Below, piece by piece: positions 46,552-56,783 of a DNA stretch of 64,000 bases. The stretch is from Bradyrhizobium sp. AZCC 1693. Its GTDB lineage: Bacteria; Pseudomonadota; Alphaproteobacteria; Rhizobiales; Xanthobacteraceae. Positions within the stretch are counted from its first letter, which is position 1. Every line of letters starts with the position of its first letter. Under the pieces are notes generated by a model. That model worked only from the letters and a program-made list of their open reading frames with translations. It searched no databases and was not told where the DNA came from. Made by a program: the position numbers and the translations under genes. The DNA lies in contig NZ_JAZHSD010000001.1 in NCBI RefSeq assembly GCF_036924745.1, forward strand, positions 2,604,001 through 2,668,000, read 5' to 3'.

Positions 46552-47559
46552 ATGAACCAACCATTGCGCATTGGCCTGATCGGCGCCGGCATGGTGAGCC
46601 GTCACCATCTCATCGCCTGGGCGAGCATATCAGATCAGGCCCGCGTCGTGGCGGTCGCCGATCCCTCCGGCGAAAATGCCGCGCGGCGCGCGAGCGAGTT
46701 CGAAATCCCGCAGACCTGGGGCAGCGCCGAGGCGATGCTGGCTGCAACCGAACTCGACGCCATCGATATCGCTGCGCCACGGGAAATGCACGCGCCGCTG
46801 GTTCGCCTCGCCGCCAAACATCGGCTGCACGTGCTTTGCCAGAAGCCGCTTGCGCCCAACCTGCAGGAGGCAACCGACCTTGCGGCCGAAGTCGAGGATC
46901 TGACGCGGCTGATGGTGCATGAGAACTGGCGCTTTCGCGGCTATTACCGTGACGCGGCCGCATGGCTGCGCGAGGGACGCATCGGCCAAGTCAAACAGGC
47001 GCAGCTGACGCTTTTGACATCGGGTGTATTGCCGGGGCCTGACGGGCTTTGCCCGGCGCTGGAGCGGCAGCCCTTCATGCGCCGGGAGCGACGCATGCTG
47101 GTCGCCGAGGTCCTGATCCATCACCTCGATACGCTGCGCATGCTGCTCGGGCCGCTGCAGGTTACCGCAGCGCAGCTCTCCCGCTCGAGCGAACAACTCG
47201 TCGGCGAAGATGGCGCGGTGATCCAGCTTCGGGCTGACAATGGCGCTGCAGTTTCGGTCTTTGCAAGCTTCGCCGCCCACGGGCATCCGGCCGTACAGGT
47301 CGACCGGCTGGAGATTCTCGGCGACAAGGGCGCGATCAGGCTCGACGGGCCATCGCTGACTTGCTCGGGGGCGTCTCCCGGCGAGCGCACATACGATCTC
47401 GCCGTCGAGTATCAGGGTTCCTACAACCGGACGATCGCGCATTTCGTGAAGTCGCTCCGCGACGTCTCGCCCTTCGAGACGGCGCCGCAAGACAATCTCG
47501 AGACCTTGCGCCTGGTCGAGGATTGCTATCGGCTGTCGGGCTGGGAGACCTTGCGATGA
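46552..47559 (+). CDS. Gfo/Idh/MocA family oxidoreductase (GntR operon)
   Basis: This 335-residue NAD(P)-dependent oxidoreductase begins with LRIGLIGAGMVSRHH (nucleotide-binding GxGxxx loop) and has the QKPLAPN motif in place of the usual EKP, where Gln replaces Glu. The C-terminal domain has LVAEVLIHHLDTLRMLLGP with likely active-site histidines. The GntR gene overlaps its stop by four bases. It probably oxidises a sugar or sugar acid in the same pathway as the dehydratase. Confidence 0.9.
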   Translation: MNQPLRIGLIGAGMVSRHHLIAWASISDQARVVAVADPSGENAARRASEFEIPQTWGSAEAMLAATELDAIDIAAPREMHAPLVRLAAKHRLHVLCQKPLAPNLQEATDLAAEVEDLTRLMVHENWRFRGYYRDAAAWLREGRIGQVKQAQLTLLTSGVLPGPDGLCPALERQPFMRRERRMLVAEVLIHHLDTLRMLLGPLQVTAAQLSRSSEQLVGEDGAVIQLRADNGAAVSVFASFAAHGHPAVQVDRLEILGDKGAIRLDGPSLTCSGASPGERTYDLAVEYQGSYNRTIAHFVKSLRDVSPFETAPQDNLETLRLVEDCYRLSGWETLR

Positions 47560-48248
47560 AGCCGCAGGAATCATTGACCGAGATTTCCGCGCCGACGCGC
47601 GAGGAGGAGCAGGCCGAAGTCATCCGCCGGCTGGAGGAGGACATCATCTTCGGCCGCTTCGCGCCGGGCTCGCGGCTGGTCGAAGACACGTTGATGACGC
47701 GCTACGGCGCCAGCCGGCATTTCGTGCGCCAGGCGCTGTTCCAGCTCGAACGCCAGGGCATCGTACTGCGCGAGAAAAACATCGGCGCCACGGTGCGGTT
47801 CTATTCGGCCGAGGAGGTGCGCCAGATCTACGAGGTGCGGGAAATGCTGACGCGGCAGGCGGCGCTGATGATTGCACTCCCCGCCCCGGCCAGCCTGATC
47901 GAGCAGCTCAGCGAATTGCAGCGGCAATATTGCGCCAGGGCCGACGCGCAGGATCTGCGCGGCATCCACGAGGCCAACGACGCCTTTCACGTCGCGCTGT
48001 TCTCGGCCTGCGGCAACCCGTATCTGGTGCGCTCGCTGCAGGACTACATGAACCTGACGCTGCCGATGCGCGCCAAGAATCTCGCCGACCGAGAGGGACT
48101 GGCGCTATCCCGCCGCCAGCACGAATTGATGATCGAGCTGTTGAAGGGCCGCGACAGCTGGGCGCTGGCGCAGCTCTGCGTCGATCACATGCAGTTCAGC
48201 AAGTCGGATTATCTCGGGCGGATTAGTCGCGACTCGGACGCAAGATAG
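47556..48248 (+). CDS. GntR family regulator (FCD/FadR type)
   Basis: This 230-residue regulator has a winged helix (VIRRLEEDIIFGRFAPGSRL, then RYGASRHFVRQALFQLERQGIV) and an FCD ligand domain with the metal-site pattern HEANDAFHVALFSACGNPY and RRQHELMIELL. FCD regulators often sense sugar acids. It is coupled by ATGA to the Gfo gene. It is the natural candidate to bind the four 15-bp dyads around the TRAP, dehydratase and Gfo promoters, including its own operon's. Confidence 0.92.
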   Translation: MKPQESLTEISAPTREEEQAEVIRRLEEDIIFGRFAPGSRLVEDTLMTRYGASRHFVRQALFQLERQGIVLREKNIGATVRFYSAEEVRQIYEVREMLTRQAALMIALPAPASLIEQLSELQRQYCARADAQDLRGIHEANDAFHVALFSACGNPYLVRSLQDYMNLTLPMRAKNLADREGLALSRRQHELMIELLKGRDSWALAQLCVDHMQFSKSDYLGRISRDSDAR

Positions 48249-48253
48249 AGACC

Positions 48254-48325
48254 GTCATTCCGGGGCACGCGAAGCGTGAACCCGGAATCTCGAGATTCCG
48301 GGTTCGCTACGCGCCCCGGAATGAC
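48254..48325. terminator. Hairpin repeat between convergent genes (family E)
   Basis: GTCATTCCGGGGC at the left and GCCCCGGAATGAC at the right form the outer stem. An inner stem CCCGGAATCT/AGATTCCGGG meets at CTCGAG. It exactly fills the gap between the GntR gene and the convergent uronate dehydrogenase gene, so it can end transcription from both sides. Confidence 0.72.
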
Positions 48326-48328
48326 GTG

Positions 48329-49150
48329 TCACTTCTTCCAATCCACGATCCCGCTCCTGTCGCCGTCGAACTCCATGCTGCAAAACGTGCCGCCCTGGTA
48401 GTAATCGCCGACCGGATCCGGCTTGAGCTTGGCCTGCTCGGCCATCGCGTGTTCGCGGAAATCTTCTCCGCGGCCGGTCGGCCGGTAGCCGAGCTCGTAG
48501 GCGCGATGGTTGTCCCACCAGGCGCGCTCGTTATGGGAGGCGCCGTAGAATATCTCGAAGTGAATGTCGGGATGATCGAGCCCGATGCGGCAGAGCTGCA
48601 CCAGGTCCTCCGGCTTCAGCCAGATCGACAGGCGGCGATGATCGAGCGGCATCTCGCCGAAATTGCCGATCCGGATACAAGTGACGCCAAGCCCATGCTT
48701 GTCGGCATAGAGCGCGCCGACCGCCTCGCCGAACACCTTGCTGACGCCATAGCGGCTGTCCGGCCGCGCGGTGACGTCCGTGCCGATCCGGTGGTGGCGC
48801 GGATAGAAGCCGACCGCGTGGTTCGACGAGGCGAACACCACGCGCTTGACGCCCTTCTTCCGCGTCGCCTCGAACAGGTTGTAGCCGCCGATGATGTTGG
48901 CCTGCAGGATCTGGTCCCAGGGGCCTTCGACCGAATAGCCGCCGAAATGCAGGATGCCGTCGACGCCCTCGCAGATCGCCTCGACCTGCGACATGTCGGC
49001 GAGATCGGCCGCCTTGAACTTCTCGTCCTTGCCGAGATCGGCCGGCGCGGTCAAATCGCTCAGCAGCAGGTCGGGATAGATCGGCGGCAGCAGCTTGCGC
49101 AGGGATGTGCCGATCCCGCCGGCAGCGCCGGTCATCAATATGCGTGGCAT
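48329..49150 (-). CDS. udh: Uronate dehydrogenase-like SDR
   Basis: This 273-residue extended short-chain dehydrogenase has the NAD motif TGAAGGIG (residues 7-14) and the catalytic pair Tyr134/Lys138 (RYGVSKVFGE). The stretches ILHFGGYSVEGPWDQILQAN, VFASSNHAVGFYP and ASHNERAWWDN match my memory of Agrobacterium uronate dehydrogenase closely. That enzyme oxidises galacturonate or glucuronate to an aldaro-lactone. It is divergent from an SMP-30 lactonase gene, which would open that lactone. Confidence 0.88.
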   Translation of the reverse strand: MPRILMTGAAGGIGTSLRKLLPPIYPDLLLSDLTAPADLGKDEKFKAADLADMSQVEAICEGVDGILHFGGYSVEGPWDQILQANIIGGYNLFEATRKKGVKRVVFASSNHAVGFYPRHHRIGTDVTARPDSRYGVSKVFGEAVGALYADKHGLGVTCIRIGNFGEMPLDHRRLSIWLKPEDLVQLCRIGLDHPDIHFEIFYGASHNERAWWDNHRAYELGYRPTGRGEDFREHAMAEQAKLKPDPVGDYYQGGTFCSMEFDGDRSGIVDWKK

Positions 49151-49244
49151 TTGTTTCCTCTTAGTCTCGCGACCGATTTGCGGTCATTAGCCGGGAATGA
49201 TAGCAAACTCAAACGCTCAGGGAATGCAACAACGAGAACAGCAA

Positions 49245-50213
<969 letters not shown>

Positions 50214-50236
50214 TTCCCCTCGCGCCCCCCGTGGGT

Positions 50237-51127
50237 TTATCCCTTCTTCTCCTGCGCTGCCTCGGTTTGCTTGACGAGCGCGTCCTCGAACGCCTTCTCC
50301 AGCGTCGCGGCATAGTTGTTGAACTCACCGGGTTCGACGAACGGATTGGGCCCGCCATCGGCGAGCTTGGCGCGCTTCTCCGCCATCTTGTACATTTCCG
50401 GATGCGGCGCGAGCAGCACATCCACCTTCATGTCTTTCGCCCGTGCGAATGTTTTCCGGTAATCAGCGACGATCCCCGAATAGGTCGGGTTGGGGGCGAG
50501 CCGGTTCAGCGCGACGGTGCCGCTGCAGAAGATCAGGACGGAGCGCGTTGCGTCGCCATCCTTCACCGAGAATTCCCAGCTCGTGCAGCCCGGCGAATGG
50601 CCGGGCGTTTCGCGGGCGGTCAGCGTGACGTCGCCAACCGTAACCTTATCGCCCTCGCGCACCGTGCGATCCACCTTCACCGGCGGGAAATTGAGCAGCG
50701 TCTCCTCCTGCGCGCCCGGATAGTAGCCGCCTTCAAGCAGCGGCTTGTCGGCTTCGCCTGCGATCATCTGGGCGCCGCTGGCCTGCTTCAATTCTGCAAG
50801 ACCGCCGGTGTGATCGATATGCGCGTGGGTATTGAGGAGGTATTTGATGTCGGTGACCTTGAAGCCGAGCTTCTCGATGTTCGCCTTGATCTGCGAGGTT
50901 GCTTCCGGCATCACCGTATCCACCAGGATATGGCCCTGCGGCGATGTGATCAGGTAGGACGCGAGGCCGTCGGTTCCGACATAATAGACGTTGCCGATCA
51001 TCTTGAACGGCTCGGTCGGCGTGTTCCACTTTACCTTGAGCGTCTCAAGCAGATCCTTGACGGTCTGGGCCTGCACTGTCCCGGCAAGCGGCAGCAGCGC
51101 GACGAGCGCAACGACGATTTTCTTCAT
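50237..51127 (-). CDS. Subclass B3 metallo-beta-lactamase (BJP-1-like)
   Basis: This 296-residue exported zinc hydrolase has a signal peptide (MKKIVVALVALLPLAGTVQA). The B3 zinc ligands are in order: HAHIDH (H101, H103, D105, H106), GHSPGCTSW (H177) and APHPEMY (H242). The stretches FKMIGNVYYVGTDGLASYLI, DKPLLEGGYYPG and FCSGTVALNRL match closely what I recall of BJP-1 from B. japonicum. The start has GGAGG before it. It probably hydrolyses beta-lactams in the periplasm. Its place in a sugar-acid region seems accidental. Confidence 0.88.
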   Translation of the reverse strand: MKKIVVALVALLPLAGTVQAQTVKDLLETLKVKWNTPTEPFKMIGNVYYVGTDGLASYLITSPQGHILVDTVMPEATSQIKANIEKLGFKVTDIKYLLNTHAHIDHTGGLAELKQASGAQMIAGEADKPLLEGGYYPGAQEETLLNFPPVKVDRTVREGDKVTVGDVTLTARETPGHSPGCTSWEFSVKDGDATRSVLIFCSGTVALNRLAPNPTYSGIVADYRKTFARAKDMKVDVLLAPHPEMYKMAEKRAKLADGGPNPFVEPGEFNNYAATLEKAFEDALVKQTEAAQEKKG

Positions 51128-51279
51128 GGGCGCGTCCTCCATCTTTTCTTGTTGCATCGTCGCCGTGTCGGCTTCGGCATTGACGTGAGTCTTAGCCTGA
51201 CGATGATTCTGGTCAAAAAAATGCCGGCCGCCTTTCGGCAGCCGGCATCTTTCACGATCGGCGCGAGCGCCGCATCAAT

Positions 51280-52710
51280 TTACGCGGCGTTGTAGCCTGC
51301 GACCGCCTTCACCTCGAGATATTCCTCGAGGCCGTACTTGCCCCACTCGCGGCCGTTGCCGGACTGCTTGTAGCCGCCGAACGGCGCGGTGCGGTCGTTC
51401 GGCACGCCCTGCAGGTTGATGTTGCCGGCGCGGATCTGGCGGGCCACGCGGCGCGCGCTTTCTACCGTATCGCCCGAGACGTAACCGGCGAGACCATAGG
51501 GCGTGTCGTTGGCGATCTTCACTGCGTCGGCTTCATCCTTGGCGCCGATGATGGTGAGCACCGGTCCGAAGATTTCCTCCCGCGCAATCGTCATGTCGTT
51601 GGTGACGTCGGCGAAGATGGTCGGGCGGACATAGAAGCCCTTGTTGACGCCTTCCGGCAGACCCGGGCCACCGGCAACCAGCGTTGCGCCTTCGTCGATG
51701 CCCTTCTTGATGAGCGCCTGGATCTTGTCCCACTGGATACGCGACACCACCGGGCCGATGGTGGTGCCCTCGGCGCGGGGATCGCCCGCCTTGGTCTTGT
51801 CGGCGACACCCTTGGCGATGGCGGCGACTTCTTTCATCTTCGAGAGCGGCACGATCATCCGCGACGGTGCGTTGCACGACTGGCCGGAGTTGTTGAACAT
51901 GTGCATCACGCCGCCGGTCACGGCCTTGGTGAGATCGGCGCCTTCCAAGATTACGTTCGGCGACTTGCCGCCCAGTTCCTGGCTGACGCGCTTCACGGTC
52001 GGCGCGGCGCGCTTGGCGACGTCGACGCCGGCGCGGGTCGAGCCGGTGAACGAGATCATGTCGATATCGGGATGCTCGGCCATCGCGGCACCGACTTCAG
52101 GGCCGAGGCCGTTGACGAGGTTGAACACGCCCTTCGGCACGCCGGCTTCATGGAGGATTTCCGCGAAGATCAGCGCCGACGATGGGGTGAATTCCGAGGG
52201 CTTGAGGATCATGGTGCAGCCGGCGGCGAGCGCGGGCGCGACCTTGCAGGCGATCTGGTTGAGCGGCCAGTTCCAGGGCGTGATCATGCCGATGACGCCG
52301 ACCGGCTCGCGCACCACGACGGCCGACGGAAGCGTCTCCTCGAAGTGATAGTTCTTCAGCACTTCCAGCGTCGACATGATGTGGCCGAGGCCGGCGCCGG
52401 CCTGCAGCTTCTCCGCCATCGGCAGCGGCGCGCCCATTTCGTCGGACACGGCAGCGCCGATCTCTTTCATGCGGCCCTTGTAGACTGCGACGATCTTTTC
52501 CAGCAGCGCGACGCGCTCCTCGCGGCTGGTCTGCGAATAGGTCAGGAAGGCGCGCCTGGCGGCGGCGACAGCCTTGTCGACGTCGGCCTTGGAGCCGAGC
52601 GCAACGTCATACATCGCGTCTTCGGTCGCCGGGTTGACGACGGGGGTGGACTTCTTGACGACCGGATCGACCCAGGCGCCATCGATGTAGAATTGCATGC
52701 GATTGACCAT
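51280..52710 (-). CDS. NAD(P)-dependent aldehyde dehydrogenase
   Basis: This 476-residue aldehyde dehydrogenase has the cofactor motif MITPWNWPLNQI, the general-base segment SQELGGKSPNV and the catalytic cysteine in FNNSGQSCNAPSR. It ends GGYKQSGNGREWGKYGLEEYLEVK. The start at 52710 has GAGGTTT before it. It may be the 2-oxoglutarate semialdehyde dehydrogenase of the sugar-acid route, but other aldehydes are possible. Confidence 0.93.
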   Translation of the reverse strand: MVNRMQFYIDGAWVDPVVKKSTPVVNPATEDAMYDVALGSKADVDKAVAAARRAFLTYSQTSREERVALLEKIVAVYKGRMKEIGAAVSDEMGAPLPMAEKLQAGAGLGHIMSTLEVLKNYHFEETLPSAVVVREPVGVIGMITPWNWPLNQIACKVAPALAAGCTMILKPSEFTPSSALIFAEILHEAGVPKGVFNLVNGLGPEVGAAMAEHPDIDMISFTGSTRAGVDVAKRAAPTVKRVSQELGGKSPNVILEGADLTKAVTGGVMHMFNNSGQSCNAPSRMIVPLSKMKEVAAIAKGVADKTKAGDPRAEGTTIGPVVSRIQWDKIQALIKKGIDEGATLVAGGPGLPEGVNKGFYVRPTIFADVTNDMTIAREEIFGPVLTIIGAKDEADAVKIANDTPYGLAGYVSGDTVESARRVARQIRAGNINLQGVPNDRTAPFGGYKQSGNGREWGKYGLEEYLEVKAVAGYNAA

Positions 52711-52877
52711 CGGAAACCTCTTTATCGGAGCAATGAAGGAGGAACGGTAGCGTTCGGCAGGCATCCTTGCACGAAAGCCAGGGCAGTTGAACCCGCCATA
52801 TGCGGGGTGCCGCGATGCGGCAGGCGCTGGATGTAAGGTCAGGGACGTGAGGGTGGCAAGATGGTCCTCATTGCACC

Positions 52878-52997
52878 GTCGTCCCTGCGAACGCAGGGAC
52901 CCATACGCCGCGGCCTATCTTTGGGTGTGCTGCTGGCAGATACCGCCTTGAATAACTTCTCCCTGTGGTTATGGGTCCCTGCGTTCGCAGGGACGAC
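52878..52997. repeat. Composite repeat, family A (copy 5)
   Basis: The left half GTCGTCCCTGCGAACGCAGG and the right half CCTGCGTTCGCAGGGACGAC frame 120 bp between two same-strand genes. Confidence 0.82.
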
Positions 52998-53018
52998 AAA
53001 TACCGTTACACTTCCCCC

Positions 53019-55385
53019 TCACACCGCCATCTTGCGGTGCCGTACCGGCGCTCCCACCGTGAGGCTTTCCGCCGCATCGATGATGGCGTTGGCGTCGATG
53101 CCGTAGTGGCGGTAGAGGTCGCCGATGGTGCCGGTCTGGCCGAACTGCTCGACGCCGAGCGCCTCCACCCGGTTTCCGCGCACGCTGCCGAGCCAGCCGA
53201 GCGCTGCCGGATGGCCGTCGATCACGGTCACGATGCCGCAGTCACGCGGCAGAGGGGCCAGCAGCTTTTCGACATGGCTGAGATACTGGATGCCACGGCG
53301 GTCCCGCCGCAAATTCCGCGCGGCAGACCATCCACCATGCAGCCGGTCGGCCGAGGTTACCGCCAGTAAACCGACATCGCGGTGGCTTTCGCCGATGAAG
53401 CCCACCGCCTCGATCGCCTCCGGCGCCACCGCGCCGGTATAGGCGATCACGATGTCGCAGTTCGGCCCCGGCTCGCGCAGCCAATAGGCGCCCTCGGTGA
53501 TGTTCCTCTGCAGGTCCGGCGTCATGATCCGCTGCGGCTGATCGACGGTGCGGGTCGACAGGCGCAGATAGACCGAACCACCCTCGCCGCCTTCGCGCTG
53601 CATGTGGCGGAAGCCCCACCCCATGATCACGGCGAGTTCATCGACGAAGGCCGGCTCGAACGAGGCCAGCCCATCCTGCGCCATGCCGATCAAGGGCGTC
53701 GCGATCGACTGATGCGCGCCGCCCTCCGGCGCCAGCGTGATGCCCGACGGCGTCGCCACCACCATGAAGCGCGCATCCTGGTAGCAGGCGTAATTCAGCG
53801 CATCGAGGCCGCGCTCGATGAAGGGATCGTACAGCGTGCCGACCGGCAGCAGCCGCTCGCCATTGATCTGATGCGACAGACCGAGCGCCGAGAGCATGAT
53901 GAACAGGTTCATCTCGGCGATGCCGAGTTCGAGGTGCTGGCCCTTCGGCGAGAACTCCCAGGTGAAGGCGGACGGGATCTTCTCCTGCCGGAACAGGTCG
54001 TGGTTCTCGGCCTTGGCAAACAGCCCGCGGCGGTTGACCCAGGCGCCGAGATTGGTCGACACGGTGACGTCGGGCGACGCGGTGACGATCCGCGCGGCCA
54101 GTTCAGTATCGCCGCGCGCGAGTTCGTTGAGCACCAGCCCAAATCCCTGTTGCGTCGACATCTGCGCCGCCGGCTTGAAGGTGAGCTGTTGCGGAACGTC
54201 GATCACGGGCGCGGTGAGACGGCGGCGGCCTTCCTGGTTGAAGGGCGCGGCCGCCAAAAACGCTTCGAGCTCGGCCGGCGGCAGCGACAGGCCTTCGAAC
54301 TTGTCCCATTCATGGCCGGGGCGGATGTTCTGCGCGCCGCGCCACTTTTCCATCTGCGCGACCGTCATCAAGCCCGCGTGGTTGTCCTTATGGCCCTGCA
54401 TCGGCAGGCCGACGCCCTTGATGGTGTAGGCGATGAAGCACACCGGGCGGTCGTGGTCGATCGCCTCGAAGGCCTCGATCATGCTGGCCATGTCGTGGCC
54501 GCCGAGGTTGGACATCAACGCCAGCAATTCGTCGTCGCTGCGCCGCTCGATCAGTTGCGACACCTGCCCTTGATCGCCGATGTCGTCCTGCAAATGCTTG
54601 CGGAACGCCGCGCCGCCCTGGAAGCACAGCGCCGCGTACATCTGGTTCGGGCAATTATCGATCCAGCGCTTCAACGCCTCACCGCCGGGCTCGGCGAACG
54701 CCGCCTGCATCAGGCGGCCGTATTTCACGATCACGACTTCCCAGCCGAAATTGCGGAACATGGATTCGAATTTCGCCCACAGCCCTTCGCGCACGACAGC
54801 ATCGAGGCTCTGCCTGTTATAGTCGACCACCCACCAGGTGTTGCGCAGCCCGTGCTTCCACCCTTCCAGCAGCGCCTCGAAGATGTTGCCTTCGTCCATC
54901 TCGGCATCACCGACGAGCGCGATCATCCGCCCCTCGGGCCGGTCTTTCATCCAGCCATGCGACGTGACGTAATCCTGCACCAGCGAGGAGAACAAGGTTT
55001 GCGCGACGCCGAGACCGACCGAGCCGGTCGAGAAATCGACATCGTCGGCATCCTTGGTGCGCGAGGGATAGGATTGCGCGCCCTTGTAGCCGCGGAAATT
55101 TTCCAGCTTCTCGCGGGCCTGATGGCCGAACAGGTACTGGATGGCGTGAAACACCGGGCTCGCATGCGGCTTCACCGCGACGCGGTCCTGCGGACGCAGC
55201 ACCGAGAAGTACAGCGCCGACATGATATTGGCGAGCGAGGCGGATGACGCCTGATGCCCGCCGACCTTCAGCCCGTCGGCATTGGGCCTCACATGATTGG
55301 CATGATGGATCGTCCACGACGACAGCCAGAGGACCTTAGCCGCCAGCGCAGACAACAATTCGAGGCGTGCGGGCTCGATGGGCAT
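53019..55385 (-). CDS. Homodimeric 2-oxoacid dehydrogenase E1-like (AceE/MdeB type)
   Basis: This 788-residue thiamine-diphosphate enzyme resembles the AceE-type E1 but is shorter than E. coli AceE (about 887). The cofactor motif runs from GDAEMDEGNIFEAL to DYNRQSLD. Other stretches are HANHVRPNADGLKVGGHQAS, YTIKGVGLPMQGHKDNH and the pyrimidine-side GQHLELGIAEMNLF. The frame is open 40 residues upstream but overlaps the divergent regulator's promoter, so ATG 55385 is used. The layout with an Lrp regulator resembles mdeB/mdeR of Pseudomonas putida, where 2-oxobutanoate is the likely substrate. Confidence 0.88.
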   Translation of the reverse strand: MPIEPARLELLSALAAKVLWLSSWTIHHANHVRPNADGLKVGGHQASSASLANIMSALYFSVLRPQDRVAVKPHASPVFHAIQYLFGHQAREKLENFRGYKGAQSYPSRTKDADDVDFSTGSVGLGVAQTLFSSLVQDYVTSHGWMKDRPEGRMIALVGDAEMDEGNIFEALLEGWKHGLRNTWWVVDYNRQSLDAVVREGLWAKFESMFRNFGWEVVIVKYGRLMQAAFAEPGGEALKRWIDNCPNQMYAALCFQGGAAFRKHLQDDIGDQGQVSQLIERRSDDELLALMSNLGGHDMASMIEAFEAIDHDRPVCFIAYTIKGVGLPMQGHKDNHAGLMTVAQMEKWRGAQNIRPGHEWDKFEGLSLPPAELEAFLAAAPFNQEGRRRLTAPVIDVPQQLTFKPAAQMSTQQGFGLVLNELARGDTELAARIVTASPDVTVSTNLGAWVNRRGLFAKAENHDLFRQEKIPSAFTWEFSPKGQHLELGIAEMNLFIMLSALGLSHQINGERLLPVGTLYDPFIERGLDALNYACYQDARFMVVATPSGITLAPEGGAHQSIATPLIGMAQDGLASFEPAFVDELAVIMGWGFRHMQREGGEGGSVYLRLSTRTVDQPQRIMTPDLQRNITEGAYWLREPGPNCDIVIAYTGAVAPEAIEAVGFIGESHRDVGLLAVTSADRLHGGWSAARNLRRDRRGIQYLSHVEKLLAPLPRDCGIVTVIDGHPAALGWLGSVRGNRVEALGVEQFGQTGTIGDLYRHYGIDANAIIDAAESLTVGAPVRHRKMAV

Positions 55386-55468
55386 GGCAATGCTCCGGAC
55401 AGGGTCAGTATGCGCCGATTTTAGCGGGCGGCGAGGTATCAAAATTCTCAATTTCCTGCGACAAACCG

Positions 55469-55480
55469 CCCAATATTGGG
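55469..55480. promoter_or_regulatory. Palindrome between E1-like and Lrp genes
   Basis: CCCAATATTGGG is a perfect 12-bp palindrome midway in the 137-bp divergent gap. AT-rich AATTTCC segments followed by ACAAAC flank it on both sides as direct repeats. A likely Lrp-type binding region for both promoters. Confidence 0.5.
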
Positions 55481-55522
55481 ATAATTTCCCACAAACTTCC
55501 TCCAAACCACGAGTTCATCCCA

Positions 55523-55984
55523 ATGCCCTCCCTCGACGCCATCGACCGCAAGATTCTCAGCCTGCTGCAATCCGACAGCCGCATGACCATGCAGGAGCTG
55601 GCCGACAAGGTCGGCTTGTCGGTGTCGCCCTGCCATCGCCGGGTCAAGCTTCTGGAAGAGCGCGGCGTCATCACGCGCTACATCGCGACCGTCGACCAGA
55701 AATCGTTGGGGCTCCATGTCAGCGTCTTCATCTCGATCAAGCTGGCGCGGCAGAAGGAGGAGGACCTTAACCGGTTTGCGAAAGCGATCTCGAAATGGGA
55801 CGAGGTGCTGGAATGCTATCTGATGACGGGCAACCGCGACTATCTCCTGCGCGTCGTCGCCGCCGATCTCTCCTCCTACGAAGCGTTCCTGAAGAACAAG
55901 CTGACACGGCTCGACGGCATCGCCTCGATCGAGTCGAGCTTTGCGCTGAGCCAGGTGAAGTATTCGATTGCGCTTCCGGTGTAG
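55523..55984 (+). CDS. Lrp/AsnC family regulator
   Basis: This 153-residue regulator has the N-terminal helix-turn-helix (LDAIDRKILSLLQSDSRMTM, then LADKVGLSVSPCHRRVKLLEERGVI) and a C-terminal RAM ligand domain (VLECYLMTGNRDYLLRVVAADLSSYEAFL). The start at 55523 gives the usual short N-terminus. It is divergent from the E1-like gene, which it probably regulates in response to an amino acid. Confidence 0.94.
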   Translation: MPSLDAIDRKILSLLQSDSRMTMQELADKVGLSVSPCHRRVKLLEERGVITRYIATVDQKSLGLHVSVFISIKLARQKEEDLNRFAKAISKWDEVLECYLMTGNRDYLLRVVAADLSSYEAFLKNKLTRLDGIASIESSFALSQVKYSIALPV

Positions 55985-55986
55985 CC

Positions 55987-56110
55987 GTCGTCCCTGCGAA
56001 CGCAGGGACCCATACTCCGCGGCCGTGGTTATTGGAAAAGACGAGGCAACGAGCACTTAGCAAACCAACTACGTTCGGTGGCTATGGGTCCCTGCGTTCG
56101 CAGGGACGAC
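55987..56110. repeat. Composite repeat, family A (copy 6)
   Basis: The left half GTCGTCCCTGCGAACGCAGG and the right half CCTGCGTTCGCAGGGACGAC frame 124 bp downstream of the Lrp gene. It is followed directly by a different long repeat. Confidence 0.82.
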
Positions 56111-56159
56111 GGAAGAGTTGGGTGCAATTTTCAAATAACTGACGCACGTTCGCGATCTC

Positions 56160-56640
56160 GCGGCACGATACGCCCGAGGTTTGCATCTTCGTTTGCCCTC
56201 CAGAACTTAGAGGGCGCAGGGAAGACCGGGTGCTTGCTGCACCCGCGGTCTCGCGTGCGATTTGCGCAAACAAAAGTGCACACGAGCATACAGGGCAGCG
56301 GGAACACTCCGGCCTTCCCTGCGCAATGGCTTTACGGCTTACTTCGTGCTCTTCCCGGAGAACGGCTCTTTTGCCTCCGTCGCCACGAGAGAAGCTTCGC
56401 CTCTCCCGGACTTAGCGCCAGCACCGCGGCGCCCGAACCACACGACTTCGCCGTACGCTTCCGGCGCGCAACGTCTATCGCGCCATCTGCGTCCATCGCA
56501 TCTCACCGCGCGTTCGTGACGATGGCCAACGCCCCTCATCTGCCGCGAGACAGGCGGAGTTATGCGACTGATTTGGGTGAGAACGAAAGCAGAATATTTT
56601 TGACCGAGGGCTGGACAGGTTTTAAGTGATTTGCCCGTCG
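56160..56640. repeat. Long Bradyrhizobium-type intergenic repeat
   Basis: About 480 bp recognised from memory as a sequence found many times in Bradyrhizobium genomes. It includes AAGACCGGGTGCTTGCTGCA, CGGCTTACTTCGTGCTCTTC and CGAGGGCTGGACAGGTTTTA. A frame through it (from 56078) gives a protein often annotated as hypothetical, but its composition and the repeat nature argue against a real gene. Confidence 0.6.
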
Positions 56641-56783
56641 TGCCATCATGTCGCAGGCCGCTATGTGAAGTTGCGCTTGCGCGCGCAGCAAATCAGTTCG
56701 CAGCAAGGCTCGCGCGCCTTGTAATTGCGAACGTACGACACACCTTCCCGAAGGGCGGTATATCAGCAGCGCGGTATATCGAA

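Noticed and set aside
53382-55247. Plus-strand open frame of 621 codons
   Set aside because: It is a shadow of the E1-like gene; no motif, Arg/His-rich composition.
56078-56629. Hypothetical 183-residue protein
   Set aside because: The frame is made of a family A half-repeat and the long Bradyrhizobium-type repeat. Similar proteins recur only because the DNA repeats. No ribosome site is seen.
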